Source: Streptomyces sp. YS415
Lineage (GTDB): Bacteria > Actinomycetota > Actinomycetes > Streptomycetales > Streptomycetaceae
NCBI RefSeq assembly: GCF_023544665.1
Contig: NZ_JAMJFL010000027.1
Location: 1 to 64,000 of the forward strand
Length of the DNA stretch: 64,000 nucleotides
Direction: 5' to 3'
This document shows positions 1-9,144 of this stretch, in pieces. Made by a program: the position numbers and the translations under genes. How positions within the stretch are numbered: the first letter of the stretch is position 1; the number at the start of each line of letters is the position of its first letter. Below the pieces are notes generated by a model that saw only the letters and a program-made list of their open reading frames with translations, was not told the DNA's origin and searched no databases.

Positions 1-309
1 ATCTGGAAGAACATCCTGCCGACCGCGGTGGAGGTGTCGATGCCTGATCGAGGACAGCCAAGCCAACGCCCCGCTTGGAGCTCCCTGGACAGTTCGATCA
101 GGTTTCCAGGGAGCGGCCGAGCCGGTCGAGTTTGGTGATCACGAGCCCTCGCGAGCGACCAACAGCGCCTTGCCAAGATCGGGTCGGCGGGCGAGCTTGC
201 CGGAGGCCTTGCCAGTGAAGATCTTCTCGCAGCCGGCCGCGCGGAGCGCGTCTTCTTGGGCTTCGGGATGATGGTCGCGGGCCGATACACGGGCAACGCC
301 GATTTTCAT
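1..309 (-). pseudogene. Serine recombinase (resolvase/invertase) relic, cut by window edge
   Basis: Read on the minus strand from an ATG at 309, the first ~55 residues match the N-terminus of small serine recombinases: MKIGVARVS, where the serine after RV is the expected nucleophile, then PEAQEDALRAAGC and RRPDLGKAL. The frame then shifts near 145 and continues as VITKLDRLGRSLE. It shifts again to LIELSRELQ, LAVLDQ and finally DTSTAVGRMFFQ at the window start. At least three frame changes show the gene is dead. The known role of the family is site-specific DNA inversion or resolution. It continues beyond base 1. Confidence 0.8.
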
Positions 310-567
310 GATCGAAACGCATTGCGAAGGGGTCTTCGCTACATGGGCGCTTACGTGGGAAGCGTTACAGTCGCGACCTGCGGAAACGTCGTGTTGATCT
401 TCGTGTATCACGAACGATCGTTTCCGTTGTGAGAACCAGCATGGGCGCTGAGCTTGTCCCGGAGAAAATCTTCGAGGAGCTGTCGATCTGAGCGTGTCCC
501 GTTCGTTGTCATGGTGTACGGCGACCCGCCGCTCGAGGAAACCACAGGACCTGACAGGAGTCGGACC

Positions 568-918
568 ATGAAGTACATGCTGCTGATCAACGCTGGTGCG
601 ATCGACGAGGACGGCGGAGCCGCCGAGTGCACTTTCGAGGACTGGATGAGCTACGACAAGGAGGTGAAGGACGCCGGGATCTGGGTGTCCGGGGAGTCAC
701 TGGCGGATCTCGTCACCGCCACGACGGTGCGGGTCAGCCAGGACGGCAGGCGGACGGTCACCGACGGGCCGTTCGCCGAGACGCGCGAGGTCCTCGGCGG
801 CTTCTATGTCATCGACGTACCAGACCTGGATGTCGCGCTCGACTGGGCCACCCGCTGTCCTGGCGCGCGCGGCAGCGGGTCGGTCGTGGTGCGTCCGATC
901 GCCGAATTCGGGGCCTGA
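568..918 (+). CDS. YCII/DGPF-domain protein, partner of the adjacent ECF sigma factor
   Basis: This 116-residue protein starts at ATG 568 behind an ACAGGAG ribosome site at 554-560. It is a single YCII-related (DGPF) domain: MKYMLLI at the N-terminus, then DGPFAETREVLGGFYVIDV near residues 70-90, which carries the DGPF signature. In actinobacteria this family is typically encoded next to ECF42-type sigma factors and is thought to act with them, although its biochemical activity is not settled. The stop codon lies one base before the likely GTG start of the sigma gene, so the two are probably translationally coupled. An upstream in-frame start at 454 exists but lacks a good ribosome site and adds unconserved residues. 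Confidence 0.88.
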   Translation: MKYMLLINAGAIDEDGGAAECTFEDWMSYDKEVKDAGIWVSGESLADLVTATTVRVSQDGRRTVTDGPFAETREVLGGFYVIDVPDLDVALDWATRCPGARGSGSVVVRPIAEFGA

Positions 919-919
919 C

Positions 920-2239
920 GTGAGGGACGAGGGAGCCTCAGGACTCGAGACGCCCATGGAGCCCCCCGGCCAGTGGCCCGGCCAGTCGGCGGTGGAGTCG
1001 GTGTTCCGCGAGGAACGCGGCCGGCTGCTGGCCTCCCTCGTCCGCCGTTTCGGCGATCTCGACCTGGCCGAGGAGGTCACCTCCGAGGCCGTGGAGGCGG
1101 CTCTGGTGCACTGGCCCGTGGAAGGCGTCCCGGCCAGGCCCGGCGCCTGGCTGCTGACCACGGCGCGGCGGAAGGCCGTCGACCGTCTGAGGCGGGACCA
1201 GGCATACGCCGCCCGTCTCGCCATCTTGCAGGCAGAGGCGGACCGCGCCGACCCCGCCCCGCCCGCGGACGCCGGCGGCGACTTGCCCGACGAACGGCTG
1301 CAGCTGTTCTTCACCTGCGCCCACCCCGCTCTCGCCGCGGAGGATCGCATGGCGCTGACCCTGCGCTGTCTGGCCGGTCTGACGACGCCCGAGGTCGCGC
1401 GGGCCCTGCTGGTCCCCACTGCGACGATGGCCCAGCGGATCGTTCGGGCGAAGAAGAAGATTCGCGAGGCGCGCATCCCGTTCCGCGTACCCGGCGCCGA
1501 CGAGCTGCCGGAACGCCTGCCCGGGGTACTCCAGGTCATCTACTCGGTCTTCACCGAGGGCTACACGGCCAGCTCCGGCCCGCAGCTGCAACGGCTCGAC
1601 CTCGCCGCGGAGGCCATCCGGATGGCGCGGATCCTGCACCGGCTGCTGCCCGCCGAGCGGGAGGTTGCCGGCCTGCTCGCGCTGATGCTGCTGATCCACG
1701 CGCGGCGCGACGCCCGGACCGGTCCGGACGGCGAGCTGGTGCTGCTCGATGACCAGGACCGCGGACGCTGGGACCGCCCGATGATCGAGGAGGGCCGTGG
1801 CTTGGTGGTCTACGCGCTGACGGGCGGGCCGCCCGGCCCGTACGGGGTGCAGGCCGCCATCGCTGCCCTGCACGACGAGGCCGCCGACCTCGCGACCACG
1901 GACTGGCCGCAGGTCGTAGCGCTCTATGACGTGCTGCTCGCGCTCACGCCGTCCCCCGTCGTCGAGCTGAACCGGGCGGTGGCGGTGGCGATGCGCGACG
2001 GCCCGGAGGCGGGCCTGGCGCTGCTCGACGAGCTGGTCGGCGAGCCGCGGCTGCGCGGTCACCACCCCTACCCGGCCGCCCGGGGAGACCTGCTGCACCG
2101 GCTCGGCCGATTGCCCGAGGCCGCGTCGGCCTACCGGGAAGCACTCGACCTGGCCGGCACCGAACCCGAACGGGCCCACCTGCGAAGCAAGCTGACCGAG
2201 ATCGAACCGCCTGACCCAGCTGACCAGACCGGCACATGA
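920..2239 (+). CDS. ECF-family RNA polymerase sigma factor with long C-terminal (DUF6596-type) extension
   Basis: A protein of about 439 residues. The sigma2 region is seen as VFREERGRLLASLVRRFGDL and EVTSEAVEAALVHW near residues 20-60, followed by WLLTTARRKAVDRLRR. The sigma4 helix-turn-helix follows as LTLRCLAGLTTPEVARALLV. The rest, RMARILHRLLPAEREVAGLL to ELNRAVAVAMRDGPEAGL and a TPR-like tail, is the helical extension of the ECF42 group. This group is usually encoded beside DGPF proteins, as here. I chose GTG 920, almost touching the stop of the upstream gene; ATG 956 is an alternative. A longer frame from 806 overlaps the DGPF gene and is unlikely. No anti-sigma factor is adjacent, which is normal for this group. 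Confidence 0.88.
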   Translation: MRDEGASGLETPMEPPGQWPGQSAVESVFREERGRLLASLVRRFGDLDLAEEVTSEAVEAALVHWPVEGVPARPGAWLLTTARRKAVDRLRRDQAYAARLAILQAEADRADPAPPADAGGDLPDERLQLFFTCAHPALAAEDRMALTLRCLAGLTTPEVARALLVPTATMAQRIVRAKKKIREARIPFRVPGADELPERLPGVLQVIYSVFTEGYTASSGPQLQRLDLAAEAIRMARILHRLLPAEREVAGLLALMLLIHARRDARTGPDGELVLLDDQDRGRWDRPMIEEGRGLVVYALTGGPPGPYGVQAAIAALHDEAADLATTDWPQVVALYDVLLALTPSPVVELNRAVAVAMRDGPEAGLALLDELVGEPRLRGHHPYPAARGDLLHRLGRLPEAASAYREALDLAGTEPERAHLRSKLTEIEPPDPADQTGT

Positions 2240-2278
2240 CGGCGGAACCCCAAACCCCCCTCCCACCCGAGGATCCTC

Positions 2279-2446
2279 ATGCCGATTGTCAAGCTGCCAG
2301 GCAGTGGGAGGGACGGCCTCGTAGGGCCGTCCGTCGCGCAGGAACCCTTCACTTGGACCAAGACCGCCGACGAGATCCTCAAATCCCTCGCCGACTATCT
2401 CACCAAGGTCACTCCGCCAGCCATCAAAAACCAGCAAGAGACGTAA
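2279..2446 (+). pseudogene. IS630-family transposase C-terminal remnant
   Basis: A 55-codon open frame from ATG 2279 contains EPFTWTKTADEILKSLADYL, which resembles the conserved last residues of IS630-type transposases (WTKTADEIL). The first ~22 codons do not match a transposase and may be flanking DNA. The DDE catalytic domain is absent, so this is a tail fragment. It lies between the ECF gene and the convergent PP2C gene. Confidence 0.6.
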
Positions 2447-2486
2447 GCCCGCGATTGCCGGCGCACCACCCTAGCGTTTTGCCGAG

Positions 2487-5012
2487 TCAGCGAAGAACGA
2501 CACCATGATCAGGTGTCGCCTCAGCACCGTGACCGGAAGAGAACTCGGCGAGCAGCAGGGCGATGTCGTCGGCTCGGTACAAGGAGCCTCGGGCGTTGTG
2601 CAGAAGCCGGTCGGCGAGTTGGTCCAACGAGGCCGCAGGGGCGTGGGCCAGGGATGCTCGCAGGCGGTCAATCCCCACGTTGATGTCGGCGCCGCGCTCC
2701 TCGACCAGTCCGTCGGTGTAGAGGGCGAGGACGGACCCTGGCGTCAGGTCGATCCGGGTTGCTGGATAGGCGCTTGTGTGGTCCACACCGAGGAGTGGGC
2801 CGACGTCCAGTTCCAGGGCGTTGGTCGTCGCGTTGGGACGGCGGAGCAGGGGCGGGGGGTGGCCGGCGGTGACGGCGTAGGCGTGATGGCCGGGGGGATC
2901 GAGGTGGATGTAACAGCAGCTGGCCAGCAGCCCGGGGTCGAGGTCGATGAGGGTCCGGTTGGCGCCCGCCATCACATCGCCAGGTGTATGGCCTACTGCG
3001 GCGAAGGCCCGTACGGCACTGCGCAGCTGGGCCATTGTGGCTGCGGCGGCGATGCTGTGCCCTTCCACGTCTCCGATGACGAGAGAGACCCCGCTACCGG
3101 TGGGGATTACGTCGTACCAGTCGCCGCCGATGTCCATTCCGCTGGTGCCGGGCAGATAGCGCGCGGCAGTGCGGATGCCCGGGACTACTGGCAGTCGGTG
3201 CGGCAGGAGCGCCTGCTGCAGGCCGCGCGCGAGGGCGAACTCCGAGTCGTAGAGCCGCGCTCGTTCCAGAGCCTGGGCGATCAGCCCGGCGAGTGCGGTG
3301 AGGACGCCGCGGTCCTTCTCCGTGAAGCGGCGGATGTCATCGAAGCCGAGGACACAGGTGCCGACAGGGTGGCTGGAGGCGATCAGTGGCAGGTACGCCC
3401 AAGAGCTCACTTCCCCCGTGGGGATGCCCGGGTAGCCCTGGGAGAGGTCCTGCTGCGACTCGATGAAGAGGGGAGCGCCGGAGGTCAGGGTCTCCGTACC
3501 GGGCAGGCAGGCATGCAGTGGTACGCCCTCCAGCCAGTCGAGGAAGTCTTCGTGGTGGCCGGTGTGGTAGAGCAGACGCATCGTTCCGTCGCGGACCACA
3601 TAGATCGCCAGCTGCTGGCCTCCGAAGGCTGGGAGGAGCTGGTCGGAGATGACTTCGCAGACTTCGCGGGCGGTGACCGCCTCGGTCAGCGCGCTGCCCA
3701 GCTGCAGGACGTGGTGGATGACGCCCAGGCGCGCCGGTGTGGCAGCGGTTGCCGTCTCGGCCGAGGAGGCTGTTGGCGTTGAGGTGGGGGGCGGTTGCCC
3801 GGAGGCCACCACCCGGCCGGTTACTCCGTCCGCTTCCGGATGGAGGGAGAAGTCGAGCCACCGGTCGGGTGGCCGGCAGGCCAGGAAGTCGACCGGCGCC
3901 TGCGAGATCATCGCGGACCGGTGCCGGTGCTCGATATCGGGATCGGACAGCCACGGCAGCACGTCCCAGAGAACCTGACCCAGCACATCCTCGCCGCGCA
4001 CGCCCAGCAGCTGCAGGGCGCTGTGGTTGGCGTAGGTCACCCGCCCGTCGGGGGCGAGGGAGAACACCCCGTCCCGCAGTCGTTCGACCGCGGCGACGGC
4101 CGCGCTGCCGGCCTGCGCGTCGACGACCGTGCCGACCAGGTGGGTGCGTGCCCGTACCTCGTTGGCCGGGGCGCGGCCCCACAACTCGACCGTGCGGTAC
4201 CCCTCGCCGCCGTCCCCGCGATCCCGTACGCGCAGGCGCCGCGATGTGATCCGGCCCCCGGCGGCTGCCGCGCGGGCGGCCGCTCGAAGGGCGGCTCGGT
4301 CGCCGGGGTGCAAGCAGGAAGCCAGCGTTTCGGCTCGTCCGTCGAATACACGGGGGGCGAGACCGAAGATCGCGCAGAGCTCGTCGTCCACGGTGACGGT
4401 GCCGTTCACAAGATCCCAGTCGAACAGGCCGACCCTCACGGCCGGTGCAGAGGGAGCTGGGGTCTCGACGGGAATCGTCTGCGGGTCGCACTCAAGGGGA
4501 TCGCCGGTACGGGCGCGGAGATCGGCGAGGGAGGCACCGAGCCGTTTGGCGATGGTCCGCACCCGGCGGCGCTGGGCCTTGGACAGCCCTTCGCTGCCGG
4601 GTGACGCTGCCCATACGATCGCCAGCGCCCCGAAGGTCTCCTCACCTGCGCCTACCGGCACGGAGCAAGAGCCAAAGGCATACGGCAGAGCTACCGCTAG
4701 CTGAGGAAACCGGCGCATCGTCTCGTCGGCGTCGGCCAGGTGGACCGTACGCCCAGATTTGTAGGCTGCGGCGACCGGGATGGGACTGCTCACCGGAATG
4801 AGGTACCAGCCACCGAGCAGAGAAGGTGGTATCCCGCAGGTCGCGGCGAGCACGATCGACCGACGGTCGCGGGAGCGGAGAAAGACACTCCCCGCGTACG
4901 CGCCGGTTCCTTCGACGGCTTCGACGACGGCTGCAGCGAGCAGATCCTCACGCTCCGCCATCCCGCCGACGAGTAGTTCGTGCACAGTTCCAGTGTGCGC
5001 AGGTCGGCCCAC
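2487..5012 (-). CDS. GAF-PAS-PAS-GAF-PP2C (SpoIIE-type) serine phosphatase
   Basis: A multidomain protein of about 841 residues. An N-terminal GAF-like region (~20-165) is followed by a PAS domain (FDWDLVNGTVTVDDELCAIFGL region, ~190-300) and a second PAS (DGVFSLAPDGRVTYANHSA, ~305-400). A second GAF (~430-580) and a C-terminal SpoIIE/PP2C phosphatase (~600-825) complete it. Metal-site motifs are visible: MDIGGDWYD, GDVEGHS, YTDGL and ADDIALLL. The usual GHG after the second aspartate reads GHS. Such proteins dephosphorylate anti-sigma-factor antagonists (STAS proteins) in response to signals sensed by PAS/GAF domains. No STAS gene is adjacent, but two lie at 31.6 and 33.6 kb. The start is uncertain; an internal GTG (VHELLVGG) is possible. 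An IS982 relic sits directly upstream and may have displaced the promoter. Confidence 0.9.
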   Translation of the reverse strand: MGRPAHTGTVHELLVGGMAEREDLLAAAVVEAVEGTGAYAGSVFLRSRDRRSIVLAATCGIPPSLLGGWYLIPVSSPIPVAAAYKSGRTVHLADADETMRRFPQLAVALPYAFGSCSVPVGAGEETFGALAIVWAASPGSEGLSKAQRRRVRTIAKRLGASLADLRARTGDPLECDPQTIPVETPAPSAPAVRVGLFDWDLVNGTVTVDDELCAIFGLAPRVFDGRAETLASCLHPGDRAALRAAARAAAAGGRITSRRLRVRDRGDGGEGYRTVELWGRAPANEVRARTHLVGTVVDAQAGSAAVAAVERLRDGVFSLAPDGRVTYANHSALQLLGVRGEDVLGQVLWDVLPWLSDPDIEHRHRSAMISQAPVDFLACRPPDRWLDFSLHPEADGVTGRVVASGQPPPTSTPTASSAETATAATPARLGVIHHVLQLGSALTEAVTAREVCEVISDQLLPAFGGQQLAIYVVRDGTMRLLYHTGHHEDFLDWLEGVPLHACLPGTETLTSGAPLFIESQQDLSQGYPGIPTGEVSSWAYLPLIASSHPVGTCVLGFDDIRRFTEKDRGVLTALAGLIAQALERARLYDSEFALARGLQQALLPHRLPVVPGIRTAARYLPGTSGMDIGGDWYDVIPTGSGVSLVIGDVEGHSIAAAATMAQLRSAVRAFAAVGHTPGDVMAGANRTLIDLDPGLLASCCYIHLDPPGHHAYAVTAGHPPPLLRRPNATTNALELDVGPLLGVDHTSAYPATRIDLTPGSVLALYTDGLVEERGADINVGIDRLRASLAHAPAASLDQLADRLLHNARGSLYRADDIALLLAEFSSGHGAEATPDHGVVLR

Positions 5013-5082
5013 CGGCCCAAGGCGGCAACCCAGCGAGACGCATCGACCAGCCGTCCGGGGCGTTCAAGACCGTTCTGTGGTG

Positions 5083-5889
5083 AATGACCTGGACGCCCTG
5101 CTGACCGCACTGTACGTGGAGATCGACGACGAGATCGGATGCCCGATGGCTGGGCCACCACCGCGATTGACGGACTCCGAGCTCGTCTGCCTCGCCGTCG
5201 CCCAGGCCATGCCGGGCTTTGCCTCGGAGCCCAGATGACTGCGGTTCGTCCACTCCCGGCTGGGGTCCATGTTCCCGTACGTACGCCAGCAGCCGGGCTG
5301 AAACCAGTGGCTGCGGGCCGCCCCGCCACTGGTCAAGCGCGTGATACGACTCCTTGCGACGGACACCGGCTTCTGGTTCGACAACCACTGGATCATCGAC
5401 TCCACTCCGGTGGAGTGCGGCCGCTCTCGGCCCACGGTGCAGCGCCCCGACCTGGCCGACTGGGCCGGATAGGGGTACTGGGCCAGCCACGCGGTTCTTC
5501 CGGGGACTGCGGCTGTACTTGGTGTGCACCCCGGCCGGCATGCCCGTCCTGTGGGCCCTGGCGAATCCGAAGCTGGACGAGCGCGAGGTGCTGATGGTCA
5601 TGCTGGATCACGAGCCGGGCACGATCACTAAACGGCCCGGCCTGCAGCTCATCGCGGACAAGGCTTCACCTTCAAAGAGTTCGAGGCCGACGTGGCTTCA
5701 CGCGGAGCGGACCTGCTGCGGCCGTCGTTCAAACGGGAGACACGCCGCAAGGGCGAGTCTCTGGTCAACTACTCGGCCCTGCGGCACTGTGCGCTCTCCG
5801 GCTACCTCAGGCCGGGCGAGCCTGGAGACGGTTCGCTCATAGCGTTCAGCCTGGTATCGCGGACCGACCTGCCGTCACTCCCCCGGTGA
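5083..5889 (+). pseudogene. IS982-type transposase relic
   Basis: Starting at GTG 5083 the frame reads DLDALLTALYVEIDDE and LTDSELVCLAVAQAM and stops at 5236. Matching pieces continue in other frames: MFPYVRQQPG, VKRVIRLLATDTGFWFDN, HWIIDSTPVECGRS, RFFRGLRLYLVCTPAGMPV, LIADK and GADLLRPSFKRE. The order and content are those of streptomycete IS982-like transposases. Several stops and frameshifts make it inactive. Its end overlaps, on the opposite strand, the 3' end of the ATPase gene at 5846. Confidence 0.85.
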
Positions 5890-6346
5890 CGCCTTCCGCG
5901 GTTCCGCCCGACCCGCCGCACCCCACGAGCACCTCTGCCCACCGGCTGGTCCCGCCGGAGTGCACTTGCACGCCGCACCGAACCGACAGCGTGGCGACGA
6001 TGCCAAGACCTCGGCCGTGCTCGTCCGGGTCACAGGCAGCTGTCGGCACTTGTGCCGGAGGCGCAGGTCCGGTGTCGGTCACCTCGACGCGTACGACGCC
6101 GCGCTGGTCCACCGGGCCCCGCGTCAGCCTTAGCGTCGCCGGCGGCAGGGCGTGCACGATCGCATTGGTGAGCAGTTCCGAGACCACCAGGAGCACGTCT
6201 TCGAGGACGTCGCCCGTCAGCTTCCAGTCGGTGAGGACCGCGCGTACGTGCCGACGTAGCGATGAGACCGCCCCCGCGGCGTGCGGCACTGGAAGGATGT
6301 GTTCCACCTCCCCGCGAGGCGCGGTGCCGAGCTGCGCCATGGTCAT
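5846..6346 (-). CDS. RsbW-like ATP-binding (HATPase) regulatory protein
   Basis: A 166-residue protein starting at ATG 6346 behind GAGGAGG. It has the compact GHKL ATPase fold of anti-sigma serine kinases: VLLVVSELLTNAIVHA (N box, ~residues 50-65), VRVEVTDTGPAPP (D-containing box) and HGRGLGIVATLS (G box). Family members phosphorylate STAS antagonists or bind sigma factors; the specific partner cannot be read from sequence. The C-terminal ~25 residues are glycine-rich and run into the IS982 relic, so the original C-terminus has probably been replaced. It lies divergent to the IclR regulator, 146 bases away. Confidence 0.82.
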   Translation of the reverse strand: MTMAQLGTAPRGEVEHILPVPHAAGAVSSLRRHVRAVLTDWKLTGDVLEDVLLVVSELLTNAIVHALPPATLRLTRGPVDQRGVVRVEVTDTGPAPPAQVPTAACDPDEHGRGLGIVATLSVRCGVQVHSGGTSRWAEVLVGCGGSGGTAEGVTGGVTAGRSAIPG

Positions 6347-6492
6347 GGGCCCTCCTCCTCAGGCAAGCGTCGTCCGGCCGGGAGCCGGGCGTCATGACAC
6401 GCTAAGGAGGGGAATAGGGCCGGTCAACGAACAGGGGTCGGCATTACCGAACGCAGGTCTAAATCGGGGTGAACTCGGACTACTATCGCTTC

Positions 6493-7260
6493 ATGACCGG
6501 CCCGGTCCAGTCCATAGAACGGGCAGCAGCGATCTTGCGTCTGCTCGCCGGCGGCTCCAAGCGGCTGGGTCTCGGTGAGGTGGCGTCGTCCCTCGGGCTG
6601 GCCAAGGGCACAGCCCACGGGATTCTGCGCACGCTGCAACACGTGGACTTCGTGGAGCAGGACCCGGCGACCGGTAAATACCAGCTCGGCGGGGCGCTGT
6701 TGCACCTCGGCACCAGTTACCTCGACGTCAACGAACTGCGTTCGCGCTCCCTCAACTGGGCCGACGCCCTGGCCGGCCGCAGCGGGGAGACCGTCCGCCT
6801 GGGCACGCCGCTGGAGGGCAGAGTGCTCGTCATCCACCACGTGTTCCGGCCGGACGACACCCTCCAGACCCTGGACGTGGGCGCGCTGCTGCCGCTGCAC
6901 GCCTCCTCGCTCGGCAAGGTCCTGCTGGCCTTCGGCACCGCGCCCGTCGCCCCCCTGCTGGAGACCGAACTGGAGGCTTACACCCGGCACACCCTGGTCC
7001 ACCGAGACGACCTCAACCGGGCGCTCGCCGAGATCCGGGACCTCGGCTGGGGCGCCGAGGTGCAGGAATTGACCATGGGCGAAGCCGGAATCGCCGCACC
7101 GATCCGGGGGCAGGGCGGTCTCGTGGTGGGCGCGATCGGCGTCTCTGGCCCCGTCGAGCGGATCTGCGACACCAAAGGCCGACCTCAACCGGCCCTGATC
7201 ACCTTGCTACGGGAGGCGGCACGGGCGATCTCCAGAGATCTGGGCGCGGCCCGCTGGTAG
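6493..7260 (+). CDS. gylR: IclR-family regulator, GylR-like (glycerol operon)
   Basis: A 255-residue IclR-type regulator. The winged helix-turn-helix is at residues ~1-65 (SIERAAAILRLLAGG, LGEVASSLGLAKGTAHGILR), followed by the effector-binding domain (LQTLDVGALLPLHASSLGKV, GEAGIAAPIRG, VGAIGVSGPVERI). Wording and position before a glycerol kinase gene match Streptomyces GylR, the glycerol-induced repressor of the gyl operon. I chose ATG 6493 because homologues begin a few residues before the QSIERAA motif; GTG 6469 is also possible. The kinase gene starts 41 bases downstream. Unlike classical gylR-gylCABX loci, no facilitator or glycerol-phosphate dehydrogenase gene is present. The symbol is assigned by similarity. 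Confidence 0.82.
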   Translation: MTGPVQSIERAAAILRLLAGGSKRLGLGEVASSLGLAKGTAHGILRTLQHVDFVEQDPATGKYQLGGALLHLGTSYLDVNELRSRSLNWADALAGRSGETVRLGTPLEGRVLVIHHVFRPDDTLQTLDVGALLPLHASSLGKVLLAFGTAPVAPLLETELEAYTRHTLVHRDDLNRALAEIRDLGWGAEVQELTMGEAGIAAPIRGQGGLVVGAIGVSGPVERICDTKGRPQPALITLLREAARAISRDLGAARW

Positions 7261-7301
7261 GTCCCAGCGCCTGAGTGACCCATCGGAAAGCAGGCCCGAT
7301 C

Positions 7302-8816
7302 ATGGTTGAACGGTATGTGATGTCCATCGACCAGGGCACCACCTCCACACGATGCATGCTGTTCGACCACGGCGGACGGCTGGTGTCGGTCGCCCAGCGG
7401 GAGCATCAGCAGTACTTCCCCCGGCCCGGGTGGGTCGAGCACGACGCCGTCGAGATCTGGCGCAATCTCCAGCGCATCGTGCCCGAGGCACTGTCGAACG
7501 CCGGCCTGGACCCCGGACAGATCTCCGCCGTCGGCATCGCCAACCAGCGGGAGACGACCGTGCTGTGGGACCGGCGGACCGGCGTTCCGCTGGGCAGGGC
7601 GATCGTCTGGCAGGACACCCGCACCGCGCCGCTCGTGGAGGACCTGAGGATCCAGCCCGGGAACGAGTTCTTCCTCGAGCGCTGCTGCCTGCCTCCCTCG
7701 ACCTACTTCTCCGCGCCCCGTATCCGCTGGCTGTTCGACCACGTCGCCGGGCTGGAGCAGCGCGCCCGGGACGGGGAGGTGCTGTTCGGCACGATGGAGA
7801 GCTGGCTGATCTGGAATCTCACCGGCGGTACGGACGGCGGACTGCACATCACCGACGCCACCAATGCCAGCCGTACGATGCTCATCGACATCCGCACGCT
7901 GACCTGGGATGACGTGTTGATGGAGTTCTTCGGGGTCCCGCGTGCGATGCTGCCGGAGATCCGCTCCTCGGCGGAGATCTACGGCGAGGCCCGCACTGTG
8001 CTGCCGGGCGTGCGCATCGCGGCGGCCCTGGGCGACCAGCAGGCGGCTCTGTTCGGACAGACCTGTTTCTCGCCCGGCGAGGCGAAATGCACGTACGGGA
8101 CCGGCAGCTTCCTGATGATGAACACCGGTACCGACCTCGTACGGTCCCGGCACGGGCTGCTCACCACCGTCGCGTACAAGATTGCCAAGCAGCCCACGGT
8201 CTACGCCCTGGAGGGCCCGATCGCCGTCACCGGTTCGCTGGTCCAGTGGTTCCGTGACCGTCTGGGCCTGATCAGCAGCGCACCCGAGATCGAAACCCTG
8301 GCGCGCACCGTCGAGGACAACGGCGGCTGCTACATCGTCCCCGCCTTCTCCGGCCTGTTCGCACCCCACTGGCGCAGCGACGCCCGAGGCGTCATCGTCG
8401 GGCTCACCTCCTACATCACCAAGGGGCATTTGGCCCGAGCCGTCCTGGAGGCCACCGCCTGGCAGACACGAGAAGTCGTCGACGCCATGAACGCCGACTC
8501 CGCGCTCGCCCTGAACGAGCTCAAGGTGGACGGAGGCATGACGTCCGACCACTTGCTCATGCAGTTCCTCGCCGACGTGCTCGACGTGCCCGTGGTCCGG
8601 CCCCTCGTCGCCGAGACGGTGTCCCTGGGCGCGGCCTACGCCGCCGGCCTCGCCGTGGGCTACTGGCCGGATCTGGCCATCCTGCGCCGCAACTGGCACC
8701 GGGCCGCCCAGTGGCTGCCGGACATGGACCCCGAACGGCGGGAGTATGAGTACGACTGCTGGCAGCGAGCCGTCCAGCGGTCCCTAGGATGGATCCGACC
8801 GCCGAGACGCTCGTGA
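7302..8816 (+). CDS. glpK: Glycerol kinase
   Basis: A 504-residue FGGY-family kinase starting at ATG 7302 behind GGAAAG. Motifs are in order: [18 protein letters not shown] (phosphate-binding loop 1), [48 protein letters not shown] and [15 protein letters not shown]. Length and motifs are normal for the enzyme that converts glycerol and ATP to glycerol-3-phosphate in the cytoplasm. It probably forms an operon with the preceding IclR regulator. With no aquaporin-type facilitator gene here, glycerol entry must rely on a transporter encoded elsewhere. Confidence 0.95.
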   Translation: MVERYVMSIDQGTTSTRCMLFDHGGRLVSVAQREHQQYFPRPGWVEHDAVEIWRNLQRIVPEALSNAGLDPGQISAVGIANQRETTVLWDRRTGVPLGRAIVWQDTRTAPLVEDLRIQPGNEFFLERCCLPPSTYFSAPRIRWLFDHVAGLEQRARDGEVLFGTMESWLIWNLTGGTDGGLHITDATNASRTMLIDIRTLTWDDVLMEFFGVPRAMLPEIRSSAEIYGEARTVLPGVRIAAALGDQQAALFGQTCFSPGEAKCTYGTGSFLMMNTGTDLVRSRHGLLTTVAYKIAKQPTVYALEGPIAVTGSLVQWFRDRLGLISSAPEIETLARTVEDNGGCYIVPAFSGLFAPHWRSDARGVIVGLTSYITKGHLARAVLEATAWQTREVVDAMNADSALALNELKVDGGMTSDHLLMQFLADVLDVPVVRPLVAETVSLGAAYAAGLAVGYWPDLAILRRNWHRAAQWLPDMDPERREYEYDCWQRAVQRSLGWIRPPRRS

Positions 8817-8887
8817 CGTCTCCCCCTCCGCGGCTGGCCCCTGCTCATGCCCGGCCATGTGCCTCCTGCGAGCGTCGTGCCAGGGCG

Positions 8888-9005
8888 TCGATGACGATCG
8901 CCGCGAACAGCAACCCGCCCGTGGCCGAGCCGGATGGGCGAGAACGCAGGCGCGCTGGGCGCCGGCATCCTGGCCATCGAGCACGCCCTGTCCCCCGCGC
9001 AGGTC
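8888..9005 (+). pseudogene. Possible ROK-family C-terminal remnant
   Basis: Two short stretches in different frames, MTIAANSNPPVAE and then GENAGALGAGILAIEHALSP, together resemble the C-terminal end of ROK repressors or sugar kinases (pattern GxxAGxxGAAxLA). A frame change near 8930 separates them. No N-terminal part is visible after the glycerol kinase stop. The match is short, so this call is tentative. The rest of 8817-9144 shows nothing else. Confidence 0.3.
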
Positions 9006-9144
9006 GACCGCCCTTGGCGGCGGACGCGACGGCGGTGTGAGCCCAACAGTGACGCTTCCCATGGGGCCAGTCGGCTCGCCAGCACCGCCCTGCCCGGCTC
9101 CCTCGATGAGGCCTGGGCACAAATCATCGCCGCCGCCGTCGGTG

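Noticed and set aside
938-2437. 499-residue minus-strand frame opposite the ECF sigma gene
   Set aside because: The sense strand gives a complete sigma factor; the antisense product is Gly/Gln/Arg-rich noise.
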